Assembly: GCA_965243615.1 (NCBI GenBank)
Contig: CBDEVO010000003.1
Location: 1,488,001-1,552,000 of the forward strand
Direction: 5' to 3'
Length of the DNA stretch: 64,000 nucleotides
From: JAJEEA01 sp965243615
Lineage (GTDB): Bacteria > Acidobacteriota > Vicinamibacteria > Vicinamibacterales > UBA8438
Shown: positions 1 through 8,916 of the stretch, one piece after another
Numbering within the stretch: position 1 is the stretch's first letter
Layout of the letters: the number at the start of each line of letters is the position of its first letter
Notes under the pieces: model-generated
Told to the model about the DNA's origin: nothing
The model's database searches: none
Seen by the model: the letters and a program-made list of their open reading frames with translations, nothing else
Translations under genes and position numbers: made by a program

Positions 1-971
1 ACGACTTCGACGGCATCGTGGCCGCCGCGCCCGCCTACGACTGGACGGGCATCACCGCCGGGTTCCTGCAGAACCAGCAGGCCATCTACCCCGACAACGA
101 CCTCGCCGCCCCCGTGCTGACCGCGCCCGTGCTCGAGCTCCTCGAGTGGAGCATCCTCGCCGCGTGCGACGCCGACGACGGGGTCGAGGACGGCATGATG
201 ACCGACCCGCGGCACTGCGGCTTCGACCCCGCCGACCTGCCGCGCTGCGCCGGCGACAGCCCCGCCGACGGCTGCGTCACTGCGGAGCAGCTCGCCGCCA
301 TCCGGACCGTCTACGACGGCCCGACGTCGAACGGCGAGCCGCTCTACCCCGGGTTCAACTACGGCGGCGAGTCCGCCATGGGCGGCTGGCCCGGTTGGGT
401 GGTCGGCCCGCCCGGGGTACCCAGCGCGCAGTACGGCTTCGGGACCGAGCTCTTCAAGTACTTCGTCTTCGGCGACCCCGACTGGGATTACACCGGGTAC
501 GACTTCTCGACCTGGCAGGAGGACGTCGCCCCGACGGCCGCGATCCTCAACGCCACCGACACCGACCTCGGCCGGTTCCGGGACAACGGCGGCCGCATCA
601 TCTACTGGACCGGCTGGTCCGACCTCGCCCTCACGCCCCTCGGCACCATCGACTACTACGTGCGGCTCGCGGCCGACGACGCCGCGGCCCGCGACTACGC
701 CCGCCTCTACATGCTGCCCGGCGTGCTCCACTGCGCCGGCGGCCCCGGTCCCGACCGCGTCGACTGGGTCGAGGCCATCCGCGCCTGGGTCGAGGACGGC
801 CGGGCCCCCGAGCGCCTGCTCGCGACGAAGCTGGGCGAGGACGACGAGGTCACGATGACGCGCCCCGTCTGCCCGTATCCGCAAGTCGCGGTCTTCGACG
901 GGAGCGGCGACCCGAACGACGAGGCCAGCTTCGCCTGCGAGATCCCGTCACTTCAGGAGTCTGCGCCGTAG
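1..971 (+). CDS. Tannase/feruloyl esterase family protein, 3' part
   Basis: This is the C-terminal part of a tannase/feruloyl-esterase-type serine hydrolase, a family that cleaves ester bonds of plant phenolics in the periplasm or outside the cell. The reading frame is open from the first bases of the window and begins with DFDGIVAAAPAYDW, the family's conserved stretch just after the nucleophile elbow, so the catalytic serine lies upstream of the window. Visible family features are the Cys-rich calcium-binding-like segment CDADDGVEDG, the GWSD segment that carries the acid residue, and LPGVLHCAGGPG, which carries the catalytic histidine. The gene ends normally at TAG 969-971. The nearest gene downstream is on the other strand. 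Confidence in the family is good; substrate is unknown. Confidence 0.85.
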   Translation, partial: DFDGIVAAAPAYDWTGITAGFLQNQQAIYPDNDLAAPVLTAPVLELLEWSILAACDADDGVEDGMMTDPRHCGFDPADLPRCAGDSPADGCVTAEQLAAIRTVYDGPTSNGEPLYPGFNYGGESAMGGWPGWVVGPPGVPSAQYGFGTELFKYFVFGDPDWDYTGYDFSTWQEDVAPTAAILNATDTDLGRFRDNGGRIIYWTGWSDLALTPLGTIDYYVRLAADDAAARDYARLYMLPGVLHCAGGPGPDRVDWVEAIRAWVEDGRAPERLLATKLGEDDEVTMTRPVCPYPQVAVFDGSGDPNDEASFACEIPSLQESAP

Positions 972-1070
972 AACGGCGTGGACAATTCGAGGGTTGGTGG
1001 CGCCCAGCGGAGCCGGAGGCGGCGATGGGGCGGGTAGGGTCCGAGGGGGGCGCGGCGAGGCGCCCGGACT

Positions 1071-2216
1071 TCAGCCTCGACCGGCCTGGTCCCGGATCCA
1101 GGCAGTGAATTCCGGATCCACGAGCGACCACGCTCCGGTGTGCGTGTCGGCGATGCCCAGTCGTTGCAGCCGGCGCAACGCCGCCTGCACGCGGCCGGCC
1201 GTCGGCGCCGGCTGCCGCAGGTGAGCGGCGAGGGTGCGGCGAAAAGGTTGGCCGAGGGGTTGCCGGGCGCCGTCCGCCAGCGCCCGGGCGGTGGCCCGCT
1301 GGATTGCCGTGAGCGACAGCCAGGTGTTGGCGAAGCCCAGCTCGACGGCGATGCGATCGCGCACCTCCCTCAGGGCCGCCGCCGGCGAGAGATCGCGGTT
1401 GCACAGCAGCGCCTCGATGAACAGGCGGAAGAAGTACGGGTTGCTGTGCAGCCGCTCGAAGGCCGCCCGCATGTCCGGTGTGTTCAACGCGCGGCCCGAC
1501 GTCCTCTCGAACGCGGCGACGACGTGGGCGACGAACGCGTCCCCGAGCACGGGCAAGTCGATCGGCGTCGCGAAGTGGAAGAACGGCGCCTGTCGGGCAG
1601 TGAAGACGGCGGCCAGACCCTCGCGGCTGGACCCGGTGAAGATGGTCTTGATGCTCGCGCGCCGCTTGTCGAGACCGGTTCTGAGCGCGGCGACGAGGGG
1701 CTCGTTCCCGGACCTTTGCGCCAGCTCCTGAACCTCGTCGAGAAGCAGCAGAGTCGGCCTTCGGCTCCCGGCCGCGCGCTCGAGCAGATCGTCCAGATAG
1801 AGCAGCAGGTCGCTCGGCGGCTGCCCGGCCAGCGCGGTGAGATCGATTTCGGCCGCCGCCGAGGCGCCGGGCGCCGGTGCGGACAGCTTGAGTCGCGGGG
1901 CCAGGGCCATCGCGGCCGCGCGCACCCTGTCGCCGAACGACGCGCCTGCGAGGGACGCTTCCAAGGCGTGCAGCAGCACCGCGAGCGGCGACAGCGGCGA
2001 CTGCCAGAACGACGCGTAGATGACCCGGTGGCCGCGGCGTTGCGCCCGCGGCGCGAGGTCCTTGAGCAGGAACTCCGTCTTGCCCGTGCGCCGTGGCCCG
2101 AACAGACTGAGCGCGCCGGCCGGTCCCTCGGTCAGGAGATTCAGAACGTGGGCGGTGAAGTCGCGCCGCTCGAAGTGCCAGGGATCCCTCACGTCAGCCA
2201 ATTTTAGCCACGGCAA
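1071..2216 (-). CDS. AAA+ family ATP-binding protein (archaeal-ATPase-like)
   Basis: Predicted 381-residue P-loop ATPase. The Walker A motif GPRRTGKT is near residue 40, and a Walker B-like TLLLLDEVQEL lies near residue 155; this is the layout of the archaeal-ATPase/AAA branch found in many mobile and defence contexts. The C-terminal 90 residues look like a winged-helix DNA-binding region (RALADGARQPLGQPF onward, then RRLQRLGIADT). The start is uncertain: 2216 is a TTG without a clear ribosome binding site, and GTG or TTG codons slightly downstream are alternatives. It is the last of three genes pointing left from 4062, 61 bases after the DUF4276 gene, so co-transcription is possible. Function is not known from sequence. 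Confidence 0.7.
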   Translation of the reverse strand: MPWLKLADVRDPWHFERRDFTAHVLNLLTEGPAGALSLFGPRRTGKTEFLLKDLAPRAQRRGHRVIYASFWQSPLSPLAVLLHALEASLAGASFGDRVRAAAMALAPRLKLSAPAPGASAAAEIDLTALAGQPPSDLLLYLDDLLERAAGSRRPTLLLLDEVQELAQRSGNEPLVAALRTGLDKRRASIKTIFTGSSREGLAAVFTARQAPFFHFATPIDLPVLGDAFVAHVVAAFERTSGRALNTPDMRAAFERLHSNPYFFRLFIEALLCNRDLSPAAALREVRDRIAVELGFANTWLSLTAIQRATARALADGARQPLGQPFRRTLAAHLRQPAPTAGRVQAALRRLQRLGIADTHTGAWSLVDPEFTAWIRDQAGRG

Positions 2217-2277
2217 GACAAATTGTCATCTCATGGCCAATGATGGCTGACGCTGGGCCGCTGGGCCGCTGGTCGCC

Positions 2278-2955
2278 CTACGGTCGAGCCTGCTGCTCCA
2301 GCGTGCTGACCCACGCGTTGAAGAGCGGACACGCCTCGCGCACGGTATCGAGACCGAGCGCCGTCATTGCCCTGACTCCATTGACGGGCTTCTGGTAGCC
2401 CCTGTACAAGTTGAGGATCCGTTTCGACGGCGCCGTGTCCGGAGAGTCGTTGATGTCCTCGGGAGTCTGGAATTCTTGGCGGATGGCCCGAAGCTCGGGC
2501 GCCAGGTCGGGTTTGCGGAGGCTCTGCGCGAATCGATCGGGGTCGCTGAACAGAAGCCCTTCGAACTCGTGCATCACCACGTAGGGCAGGAAACGCGGTG
2601 GGTGACCGATGGCAAGCGAGACATCTTCCAGGATGGCTTGTTCCACCGAAGCGGCGCGCCCGCCCGGGGTCGGCCGTTGGCCGGCGCGCTCGCGGCCGGG
2701 CCACGTGTTCGGCAGCCCGTAGTAGTCCACCATTGTGGTGGCGAGCGCAGCCTGATCTTCCCGCAGGTGGTTCAGGATGTCCTTGCGCACCGCCTTCCAG
2801 GGCCGGATGCCGCCGCGTCGGTACCGTTGGTGGGCGTTGCCGACCAGACGGGCGCTCACGCTCGAGTAGCCGAGTCCGCAGAGATGCGGCGCAAGCACCC
2901 GGTTCACGAAGGCTTCCTCCGTTTGGCCTTCTACATGAACCAGAATCCGTGACAT
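2278..2955 (-). CDS. DUF4276 family protein, TOPRIM-like
   Basis: A 225-residue protein of the DUF4276 type. The N-terminus carries HVEGQTEEAFV, matching the Glu-containing first motif of TOPRIM folds in OLD-family nucleases. The central TTMVDYYGLPNTWPG and the later HEFEGLLFSDPDRF segment are characteristic of DUF4276 and could supply the acidic metal ligands. Its ATG lies three bases after the stop of the upstream AAA ATPase, so the two are almost certainly translated together. The pairing recalls PARIS (AriA ATPase plus AriB TOPRIM effector), but AriB is a DUF4435 protein, so this is an analogy and not an assignment. Nuclease activity is inferred from motif resemblance only. Confidence 0.8.
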   Translation of the reverse strand: MSRILVHVEGQTEEAFVNRVLAPHLCGLGYSSVSARLVGNAHQRYRRGGIRPWKAVRKDILNHLREDQAALATTMVDYYGLPNTWPGRERAGQRPTPGGRAASVEQAILEDVSLAIGHPPRFLPYVVMHEFEGLLFSDPDRFAQSLRKPDLAPELRAIRQEFQTPEDINDSPDTAPSKRILNLYRGYQKPVNGVRAMTALGLDTVREACPLFNAWVSTLEQQARP

Positions 2956-2958
2956 CCG

Positions 2959-4062
2959 CTACTCCGGCGCGGGGCGTCCGCCGATCTCGTTCTTCTCCCA
3001 GAGCTGACCGAGGCTGTAGTCCTCCAGCCAAGGCTTCAGCCGGGCGGGATCGAGTGCGGTGAACCGCGTGGCCCCGTCGACGCGGTCCGCCACCAGCACG
3101 TCTTCCGGTTCGACGTGGTCCAAGAGGAGGGATGACTGGGTAGAAGCGATCACCTGGCATTCGGTCGCTGCCTGCTTCATCAGCGAGGCCAGCAGGGTGA
3201 TTGCATAGGGATGCATGCCCAGCTCGGGCTCGTCGACCAGGATGACGGACGGTCTGTACTCCCTCGGTTGGAGAAACAGGGTCGCGAGCGCGATGAAGCG
3301 GAGTGTTCCGTCCGATAGCTGTGACGCATCGAAATAGGCGTCTGTACCTGCGTGTTTCCACTCGAGTCTGATCTTGTCGCGGTTCAGGCGCTGCGGATCG
3401 ATCGCGAAGTCCTGAAAGAACGGCGCAACCTGCCGAACCGTTTCCACAATGAACCGATACGCGTCCTCGTGTTTCTCACGCAGAAGGTGAAGGAAAGGTG
3501 CCAGGTTCGAGCCGTCGGGGCGGAGTTGGCGGTTGTCGTTCACGTCCGCCGTTTTCTTCATGGGAGATGCGGCGCTCGTGTCGTGAAAGTGATACACGCG
3601 CCAGCTACGGAGGCAATGTTGCACATATCGGGCGGGGCCCGTCAGATCCCGCCTGCTGATCCCGGCTTCTCGCCCTCCAGGCACCGGCGGGAGCCGTTCG
3701 GCAGGCGGCCGGGAGGGGCAAGTGTGCGAGGAGAACGCGACTTCGGAGAGGGGGATGAGTCTGTCTGCGTCGTTCGGCACGAGATCGATTGCGTACTGGT
3801 TCACTGCGTTCTCGAACGAGACATGAATGTAGAGCTTGCGGGTTGATCGTGATCCGAAGTGCAGCACTCTGTCCGCGCCGCCGGTCGTGGCGACATATTC
3901 CTGCAAGCGGCCCTCGCGGATGGCGTGGAGGAATGAGAATACACCGAGGAAGTTCGTTTTGCCTGAGCCGTTCGGGCCGATGAGCACCGTCAACGGACCC
4001 ATCGCCAAGGTCAGGATCGACTCGATGCTCTTGAAGCCCTGCACGGTGAGGTAGTCCAGCAT
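2959..4062 (-). CDS. AAA family ATPase (SMC/OLD-like, AAA_15/AAA_21 type)
   Basis: A 367-residue ABC-class ATPase of the RecF/OLD type. It opens with LTVQGFKSIES and Walker A GPNGSGKT at residues 29-36. It then has an ABC signature QLSDGTLRFIAL, Walker B with catalytic Glu in SVILVDEPELGMHP, and a C-terminal switch STQSSLLL. All motifs are intact, so an active ATPase is expected. The ATG at 4062 begins right at the conserved N-terminus; a longer frame to 4104 adds an unlikely Arg-rich leader. The DUF4276 gene follows after three bases. Such ATPases commonly act as sensors or scaffolds that hold a nuclease partner inactive, which makes the pair a candidate anti-phage module. Confidence 0.85.
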   Translation of the reverse strand: MLDYLTVQGFKSIESILTLAMGPLTVLIGPNGSGKTNFLGVFSFLHAIREGRLQEYVATTGGADRVLHFGSRSTRKLYIHVSFENAVNQYAIDLVPNDADRLIPLSEVAFSSHTCPSRPPAERLPPVPGGREAGISRRDLTGPARYVQHCLRSWRVYHFHDTSAASPMKKTADVNDNRQLRPDGSNLAPFLHLLREKHEDAYRFIVETVRQVAPFFQDFAIDPQRLNRDKIRLEWKHAGTDAYFDASQLSDGTLRFIALATLFLQPREYRPSVILVDEPELGMHPYAITLLASLMKQAATECQVIASTQSSLLLDHVEPEDVLVADRVDGATRFTALDPARLKPWLEDYSLGQLWEKNEIGGRPAPE

Positions 4063-4298
4063 CACACTCGCCCGTTGGGGTGCCCGCGCTCGGCGCGAAG
4101 GCATGCTGGCAGCCTGTGGCGAAAGTCGCCGCCGGATTCGAGCGGCCGTGCCCTCCCAGGCGACGGCGCTAATCCTCGGCCAATGCCAGTAATTCTGCCT
4201 CGTTGCCCCCTGTCAGGCGGGCGCCGCCGCGCTCCAGGAGCAACTTGGGGTCCCGAAGCGGGTTCCTGGTTCCAGCTCATGATCAGGGCGGCGCCGCC

Positions 4299-7200
4299 TC
4301 AGAAGCTGTAGCGCAGCCCGAACTGCATCTCCCGCGCATTGAGCGCGCTGAAGATGCGGCCGAAGTTCGGGGTGCCGAAGATGCGGTTGGGCACGTCGAA
4401 GTTGGCCCGGTTCAGCACGTTGAAGATCTCCCAGCGGAACTCCAGACGGCCGGTGTCGCCGACGAACCAGTCCTTCTGCAGCGAGACGTCGACGTTGAAG
4501 AGGCCCGGCGCGAAGACGCTGTTGCGCAGGGCGCTGCCGAAGGTGAAGGGCGACTGCAAGGCGAACGCGGCGGTGTTGAACCACCGGTCGGGGGTGCGCT
4601 GGCCGGCCGGGAGGTTGGGGTCGCCGATCTGGTCGGGGCGCTGGGAGGGGCCGGAGCCGATGTTGGCGCGGTCCATGCCGAGGTTCACCGTGAACGGGGC
4701 GCCCGACTGCGCGGTGACGATGCCGTTCAGCCGCCATCCCGAGAAGAGCGCCGCCGCGCCCCCGGCCCCCTCGAAGAACGGGAGCTGCAGGGTGCCGCTG
4801 GCGACGAGCTGGTGGCGGTGGTCGAAGCTCGACAGCGCCACCTCGCCGAGGAAGATGTCGTTGACGTTCTGGGGGACGTTCGACTCGAACGCCGTGGCGC
4901 CGGGGCTCGAGGCGTCGTCCTTCGACTGCGACAGGGTGTAGGCGGCGTTGAACGAGTGCCGCCCGTCGAAGCGCCGCTCGGCCTTGAACGTGACGGCGTG
5001 GTAGATCGACTCGCCGTCGAAGCGGATGGCGCGGATGCCGCTCAGCTCGGGCACGGGGCGGCGCTCGTCGATGGGCCCGGGGCCGGGCAGCGGCACGTTG
5101 CGGATGGTGGAGTTGTCGGCCCCGATGGTGTACGAGCCCATGTAGGACATCTCCACCATCGTCTGGCGCGTCGCCTCCATCTGCACGCCGGCGCTCCAGG
5201 TCTGCGTGTACTCGACCCGGTAGTCGTTGTCCATGATCGAGCCGCCGATGCTGCCGGTGGCGTCGCTGGCCAGGATGTCGCGGGTCTGGTGGGTCGGCAC
5301 GAGCTGGTCCGACGGGGTGTCGATCTGCTTCAGGAAGAAGAACGGCAGGTTCCGGGTGAACGCGGTCTGCACGCTGTACGCCCACTGGTTCAGGAAGACG
5401 CCGTAGCCGCCCCGCAGCACCACCGAGCGCTGGTCGCCGAGCAGCAGCGCGAACCCCGCCCGGGGGGCGAGGCGGACCCGGCTCGGGCGCAGGAGGCTGC
5501 GTTCCCAGCCGGCCTCGGCCGACGTCACCCAGGGAATCGGCATCAGCGGCATCAGCGCCTCGGCCGCCGGAGAGATGTTGCCGGCGTCGTCGCTGGCCAC
5601 GACGAAGCGCCCGCCCGGCACCGACAGGTCGATCGACGACAGGCGGTTGTCGACGTCCTTCATGTGGGCGTTGTACTCGTAGCGCAGCCCGTAGTTGATG
5701 GTCAGGTTGTCGCGCGCCCGCCAGTCGTCCTGGGCGTAGAGGTGCAGCCACGTGGTGCGCGAGTCCTGGTCGCCGCCGCCGATGCCCGCCCGCGCCGTGG
5801 TCGGGTAGCCGAGCAGGAAGTCGGCCATCGCGTTGCCGCTGAACTGCCCGGTGTAGGCGAAGGCGCCGCGCGCGGTGTCGGCGTTGACGGGGCGGAACCG
5901 CAGGTGGAACAGGTAGCCGCCGAACTTGTAGCGGTGGTTGCCCTGGTCGATGAGGAAGTTGTCGTAGACCTCGAAGTGCTCGTTGTTGCGCGATACGAAC
6001 GTCGTGGGGTCGCCCATGGTGCTGAACAGCCCCGCCGTCGAGATCTGGGGGTACCCGACGTCGCGCGGGTTCCGGCTCACCCCGAGCAGGCCGACCCGCT
6101 CCGCGAAGTCGACGCCGGCGTTGCGGCTGCGCTGCCCACCGTCCACCGACATGTAGCCGAAGCGCAGCTCGTTCAGCTTGTTCCGTCCGAGCGCCTTGGT
6201 GTAGCTGACCCCGACGTTGCGGGTCGTGGTGTCGAGGGTGCGCCCGAACCCCGGCACCAGGGCCTCCTGCTGCACCCCGGTGCCGAACGGCTGGATCTCG
6301 TCGGCGTCGAAGGTGCTGACCCGGAGGAAGAGATGGTCGGCCTCGGCCGGCCGGTGGTCGACGCGCACGCTGAACTGGTGCACGTCCTTGTCCTGCGGCT
6401 CGACCGAGGTCAGGTTCTGGAACCGTCCGTCGGCCGTCGGCGTCGGCACGTTCGAGAGGAACTCGCCGGCGATGGGGTCGAGGCGGTCCGCCGGGATCCG
6501 GTTGCCGGGGAACGGCCGGCACGCGCCGCTCACGGGATCGATGGTGAGGGGATCGCAGATGGGATCCCAGCCCGAGAAGTCGCCGGCCCGGACCGCCGCG
6601 TCCGGCACCGAGAAGGTCTTGGTGATCGACCGCCGCGTGTCCTGCCGCTCGTAGCTCGTGAAGAAGAAGGTGCGGTCGCGGACGATGGGGCCGCCGAGGG
6701 TGCCGCCGTACTGGTCCTGGTCGAGGGGGGGCACCGGCAGGCTCCGGTCGTCGAAGTAGTTGTGCGCGTCGAACCGCTCGTCGCGCATGAACTCGAACAG
6801 GCTCCCGTGGAAGTTGTTCGCGCCCGACCGGGTCGCCACGTTGATGAGGGCCGACGCCTTCCCCCCGAACTCGGGCGGGTACATCGACTTCTGGATCTTG
6901 AACTCCTGGATGGAGTCGACCGACGGGTTGATGACGAGGTTGTTGAAGAGCTCGTCGGTGACCTTGAACCCGTCGAGCATGTAGATGTTGTGCCCGGCCC
7001 GCTGGCCCCCGACGTTGGGCAGCGGTCCTGCCTGCTGGAGGGCCCCGCCCCGGGTGCCGCCGGGGGGGATGACCACCGCGTCGCTGAGCTGGGCGAGCTG
7101 CAGGAACTGCCGGCCGTTCAGGGGGATCGTCTCGACCTCGCGGGTCTCGATGACGTCGCTGATCTCGGCCGTCGTGGTCTGCAGCAGGGGGGCGCTGATC

Positions 7201-7652
7201 TCGACCGTCACCTCCTCGCTGATCGCCCCGAGGGCGAGGGTGAACTCGAGCTGCAGGGTGCGGCCGACCTCGAGCCGGATCCCGGTCTGGGTCGAGCGCT
7301 GGAAGCCGGGCAGCTCGGCGGTGACGGTCCACTCGCCGGTGGCGAGGCCGGGGAGGAAGAACCGCCCCTCGGCGTCGGCGACCCGCTCGATGACGGTGCC
7401 GCTCGCGGGATGCGTGGCCACGACGAGGGTGCCCGGCAACACGGCGCCGCTCTCGTCGGCCACGACGCCCAGGAGCTCGGCGGTGTTGGTCTGGGCGGCG
7501 CCCGTGGCGCCGGCGGCCAGCAACACGAGCAGGGCCGCCGCCCACCATCGCGCCCGGCTCCCGTCGATCCTCCGGCCTCTCCCGGCGCCCGCGCCGGGCG
7601 CTCCGTCGGCGACTCGCCGGCGCGCCGGCCATCCGAACCCGTATTCGTGCAT
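4299..7652 (-). CDS. TonB-dependent receptor with carboxypeptidase-regulatory-like domain (Oar-like)
   Basis: A 1117-residue outer-membrane receptor. After a hydrophobic signal segment (WWAAALLVLLAAGATGAAQ) comes a carboxypeptidase-regulatory-like beta-sandwich (AELLGVVADESGAVLPG onward), then a plug region (SDVIETREVETIPLNG) and a long beta-barrel ending in GLRYSF. A terminal Phe is the usual outer-membrane barrel signature. Oar-like receptors of this length are expanded in Acidobacteriota, and their ligands are generally unknown. The ATG at 7652 is chosen because no other common start codon precedes the signal peptide. A TATAAT hexamer ends six bases before this ATG, so the transcript may be leaderless. 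lpxB lies immediately upstream on the same strand. Confidence 0.9.
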   Translation of the reverse strand: MHEYGFGWPARRRVADGAPGAGAGRGRRIDGSRARWWAAALLVLLAAGATGAAQTNTAELLGVVADESGAVLPGTLVVATHPASGTVIERVADAEGRFFLPGLATGEWTVTAELPGFQRSTQTGIRLEVGRTLQLEFTLALGAISEEVTVEISAPLLQTTTAEISDVIETREVETIPLNGRQFLQLAQLSDAVVIPPGGTRGGALQQAGPLPNVGGQRAGHNIYMLDGFKVTDELFNNLVINPSVDSIQEFKIQKSMYPPEFGGKASALINVATRSGANNFHGSLFEFMRDERFDAHNYFDDRSLPVPPLDQDQYGGTLGGPIVRDRTFFFTSYERQDTRRSITKTFSVPDAAVRAGDFSGWDPICDPLTIDPVSGACRPFPGNRIPADRLDPIAGEFLSNVPTPTADGRFQNLTSVEPQDKDVHQFSVRVDHRPAEADHLFLRVSTFDADEIQPFGTGVQQEALVPGFGRTLDTTTRNVGVSYTKALGRNKLNELRFGYMSVDGGQRSRNAGVDFAERVGLLGVSRNPRDVGYPQISTAGLFSTMGDPTTFVSRNNEHFEVYDNFLIDQGNHRYKFGGYLFHLRFRPVNADTARGAFAYTGQFSGNAMADFLLGYPTTARAGIGGGDQDSRTTWLHLYAQDDWRARDNLTINYGLRYEYNAHMKDVDNRLSSIDLSVPGGRFVVASDDAGNISPAAEALMPLMPIPWVTSAEAGWERSLLRPSRVRLAPRAGFALLLGDQRSVVLRGGYGVFLNQWAYSVQTAFTRNLPFFFLKQIDTPSDQLVPTHQTRDILASDATGSIGGSIMDNDYRVEYTQTWSAGVQMEATRQTMVEMSYMGSYTIGADNSTIRNVPLPGPGPIDERRPVPELSGIRAIRFDGESIYHAVTFKAERRFDGRHSFNAAYTLSQSKDDASSPGATAFESNVPQNVNDIFLGEVALSSFDHRHQLVASGTLQLPFFEGAGGAAALFSGWRLNGIVTAQSGAPFTVNLGMDRANIGSGPSQRPDQIGDPNLPAGQRTPDRWFNTAAFALQSPFTFGSALRNSVFAPGLFNVDVSLQKDWFVGDTGRLEFRWEIFNVLNRANFDVPNRIFGTPNFGRIFSALNAREMQFGLRYSF

Positions 7653-7658
7653 CCCTCC

Positions 7659-7664
7659 ATTATA
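7659..7664 (-). promoter_or_regulatory. TATAAT -10 element, possible leaderless start
   Basis: A perfect TATAAT on the minus strand is separated by six bases (GGAGGG) from the ATG of the TonB-dependent receptor. A transcript started from it would begin at or within a base or two of the A of the ATG, so the GGAGGG could not serve as a ribosome binding site. No convincing -35 is seen. Confidence 0.5.
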
Positions 7665-7702
7665 GGACGCGGCTGTCCGGCCGTTTCCAGCGCCGGGAGT
7701 CG

Positions 7703-8851
7703 TCATCCGCCGGTCGCCACCTCCAGGACGTGCTCGGCGGCGCGTCGGCTGGCCCCGGGTCCGCCCAGCTTCTCGCGCACCTCGCGCAGGGCCTGCCGCG
7801 TGCGGGCGGCGTGCGCCTCGTCCGACAGGAAGCGCACCGCCTCGTCCGCCACCACCGCCGGCGTGAACGCGGCCTGGGCGTACTCCGGCACGATCGTCCT
7901 TCCCGCCACCAGGTTGACCATGCCGAACGCGCTCACCTTGATGAACCGCCGCGCCAGCCAGTACGTCAGCGGCGAGAGCCGGTAGACGACCACCATCGGC
8001 CGCTCGTGAATCGCGGTCTGGATGGTGGCGGTGCCCGACGCGGTGAGCACGACGTCGGCCGCGGCGAGCACCGCGTCGGTCTGCGACTCGACGATCCGCG
8101 GGGGCGCCCCCGCTCGCCGCAGCGCCGCGAGCGGCTCGAACAGGGGCTCGGGCAGGCCGGGGGCGCGCGCGACGACGAACTGCACGGGCGGCACTCGATC
8201 GCGTACGTGCCGGGCCGCCGTGACCATGTCCGGCAGTATGCGGCGCAGCTCGTTGGGGCGGCTGCCGGGGAGCATCGCCACCACCGGCGCTTCCGGGTCG
8301 AGGTCGTGCCGGCGGCGGAACGTCTCCCGGTCCGCGCCGGACGGCGCGAGGTCGAGCAGGGGGTGTCCGACGAACGCGACGGGAATCGCCGCCTCGCGGT
8401 ACAGCGGCGTCTCGAACGGGAAGATCACGAGGGCCCGGGTCACGAAGCCCCGCATGGTGCGGAACCGGCCGCTCCGCCACGCCCACGCCTGGGGGCCGAT
8501 GTAGTAGACGACGGGGATGCCGAGGCGGGAGACCGCGGTGCCGAGGCGGAAGTTGACCTCGGGGAAGTCGATGGCCACGAAGACGTCGGGGCGTTCCGTC
8601 CGCGCCGCCTGCACGAGGCGGCGGTAGGTCCTCCAGGTGTGCGGCAGCACCGACAGCGCCTCGGTCAGTCCGGTGGCGGCGAGCCCGGCGTAGTCGGCGG
8701 CAAGGCGCCCCCCTGCCGCCGAGAGCTCCCTTCCTCCGAGCCCGAAGACCTCCGCGCCGGGGCTCAACCGGCGGATCTCACGGGTCAGGGCGCCCGCGTA
8801 CAGATCGCCCGACGGCTCTCCGCACGAGAGCATCACCCGGGGCGCCGGCAT
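7703..8851 (-). CDS. lpxB: Lipid-A-disaccharide synthase
   Basis: LpxB joins UDP-2,3-diacylglucosamine and lipid X to make the lipid A disaccharide at the inner face of the cytoplasmic membrane. Family hallmarks are the N-terminal VMLSCGEPSGDLYAG, FVAIDFPEVNFRLG, VVYYIGPQAWAWRSGR, MLPGSRPNEL and the C-terminal VVVYRLSPLTYWLARRFI, in the expected order and length. The ATG at 8851 puts the start next to the conserved SCGE motif. An ATG at 8890 preceded by an AGG-rich stretch and a TTG at 8920 that overlaps the upstream stop are alternatives. It follows the M16 gene pair, apparently in one operon. It shows that this organism makes a lipid-A-based outer membrane. Confidence 0.95.
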   Translation of the reverse strand: MPAPRVMLSCGEPSGDLYAGALTREIRRLSPGAEVFGLGGRELSAAGGRLAADYAGLAATGLTEALSVLPHTWRTYRRLVQAARTERPDVFVAIDFPEVNFRLGTAVSRLGIPVVYYIGPQAWAWRSGRFRTMRGFVTRALVIFPFETPLYREAAIPVAFVGHPLLDLAPSGADRETFRRRHDLDPEAPVVAMLPGSRPNELRRILPDMVTAARHVRDRVPPVQFVVARAPGLPEPLFEPLAALRRAGAPPRIVESQTDAVLAAADVVLTASGTATIQTAIHERPMVVVYRLSPLTYWLARRFIKVSAFGMVNLVAGRTIVPEYAQAAFTPAVVADEAVRFLSDEAHAARTRQALREVREKLGGPGASRRAAEHVLEVATGG

Positions 8852-8916
8852 CGTGCGTCTTCGGGGTCCTGCCTCACCGGCCGGGGACATCCCGACCTGG
8901 CTTCCCGCGTGGCCGG

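Noticed and set aside
2278..4062. Naming the ATPase-DUF4276 pair PARIS
   Set aside because: The effector family differs (DUF4276, not DUF4435), so only an architectural analogy is justified.
4203..7985. Very long open frame on the plus strand opposite the TonB-dependent receptor
   Set aside because: It is an antisense shadow of a high-GC gene: Arg/Val/Gly/Glu-rich with no domain, while the minus strand encodes a complete receptor with signal peptide and barrel end.
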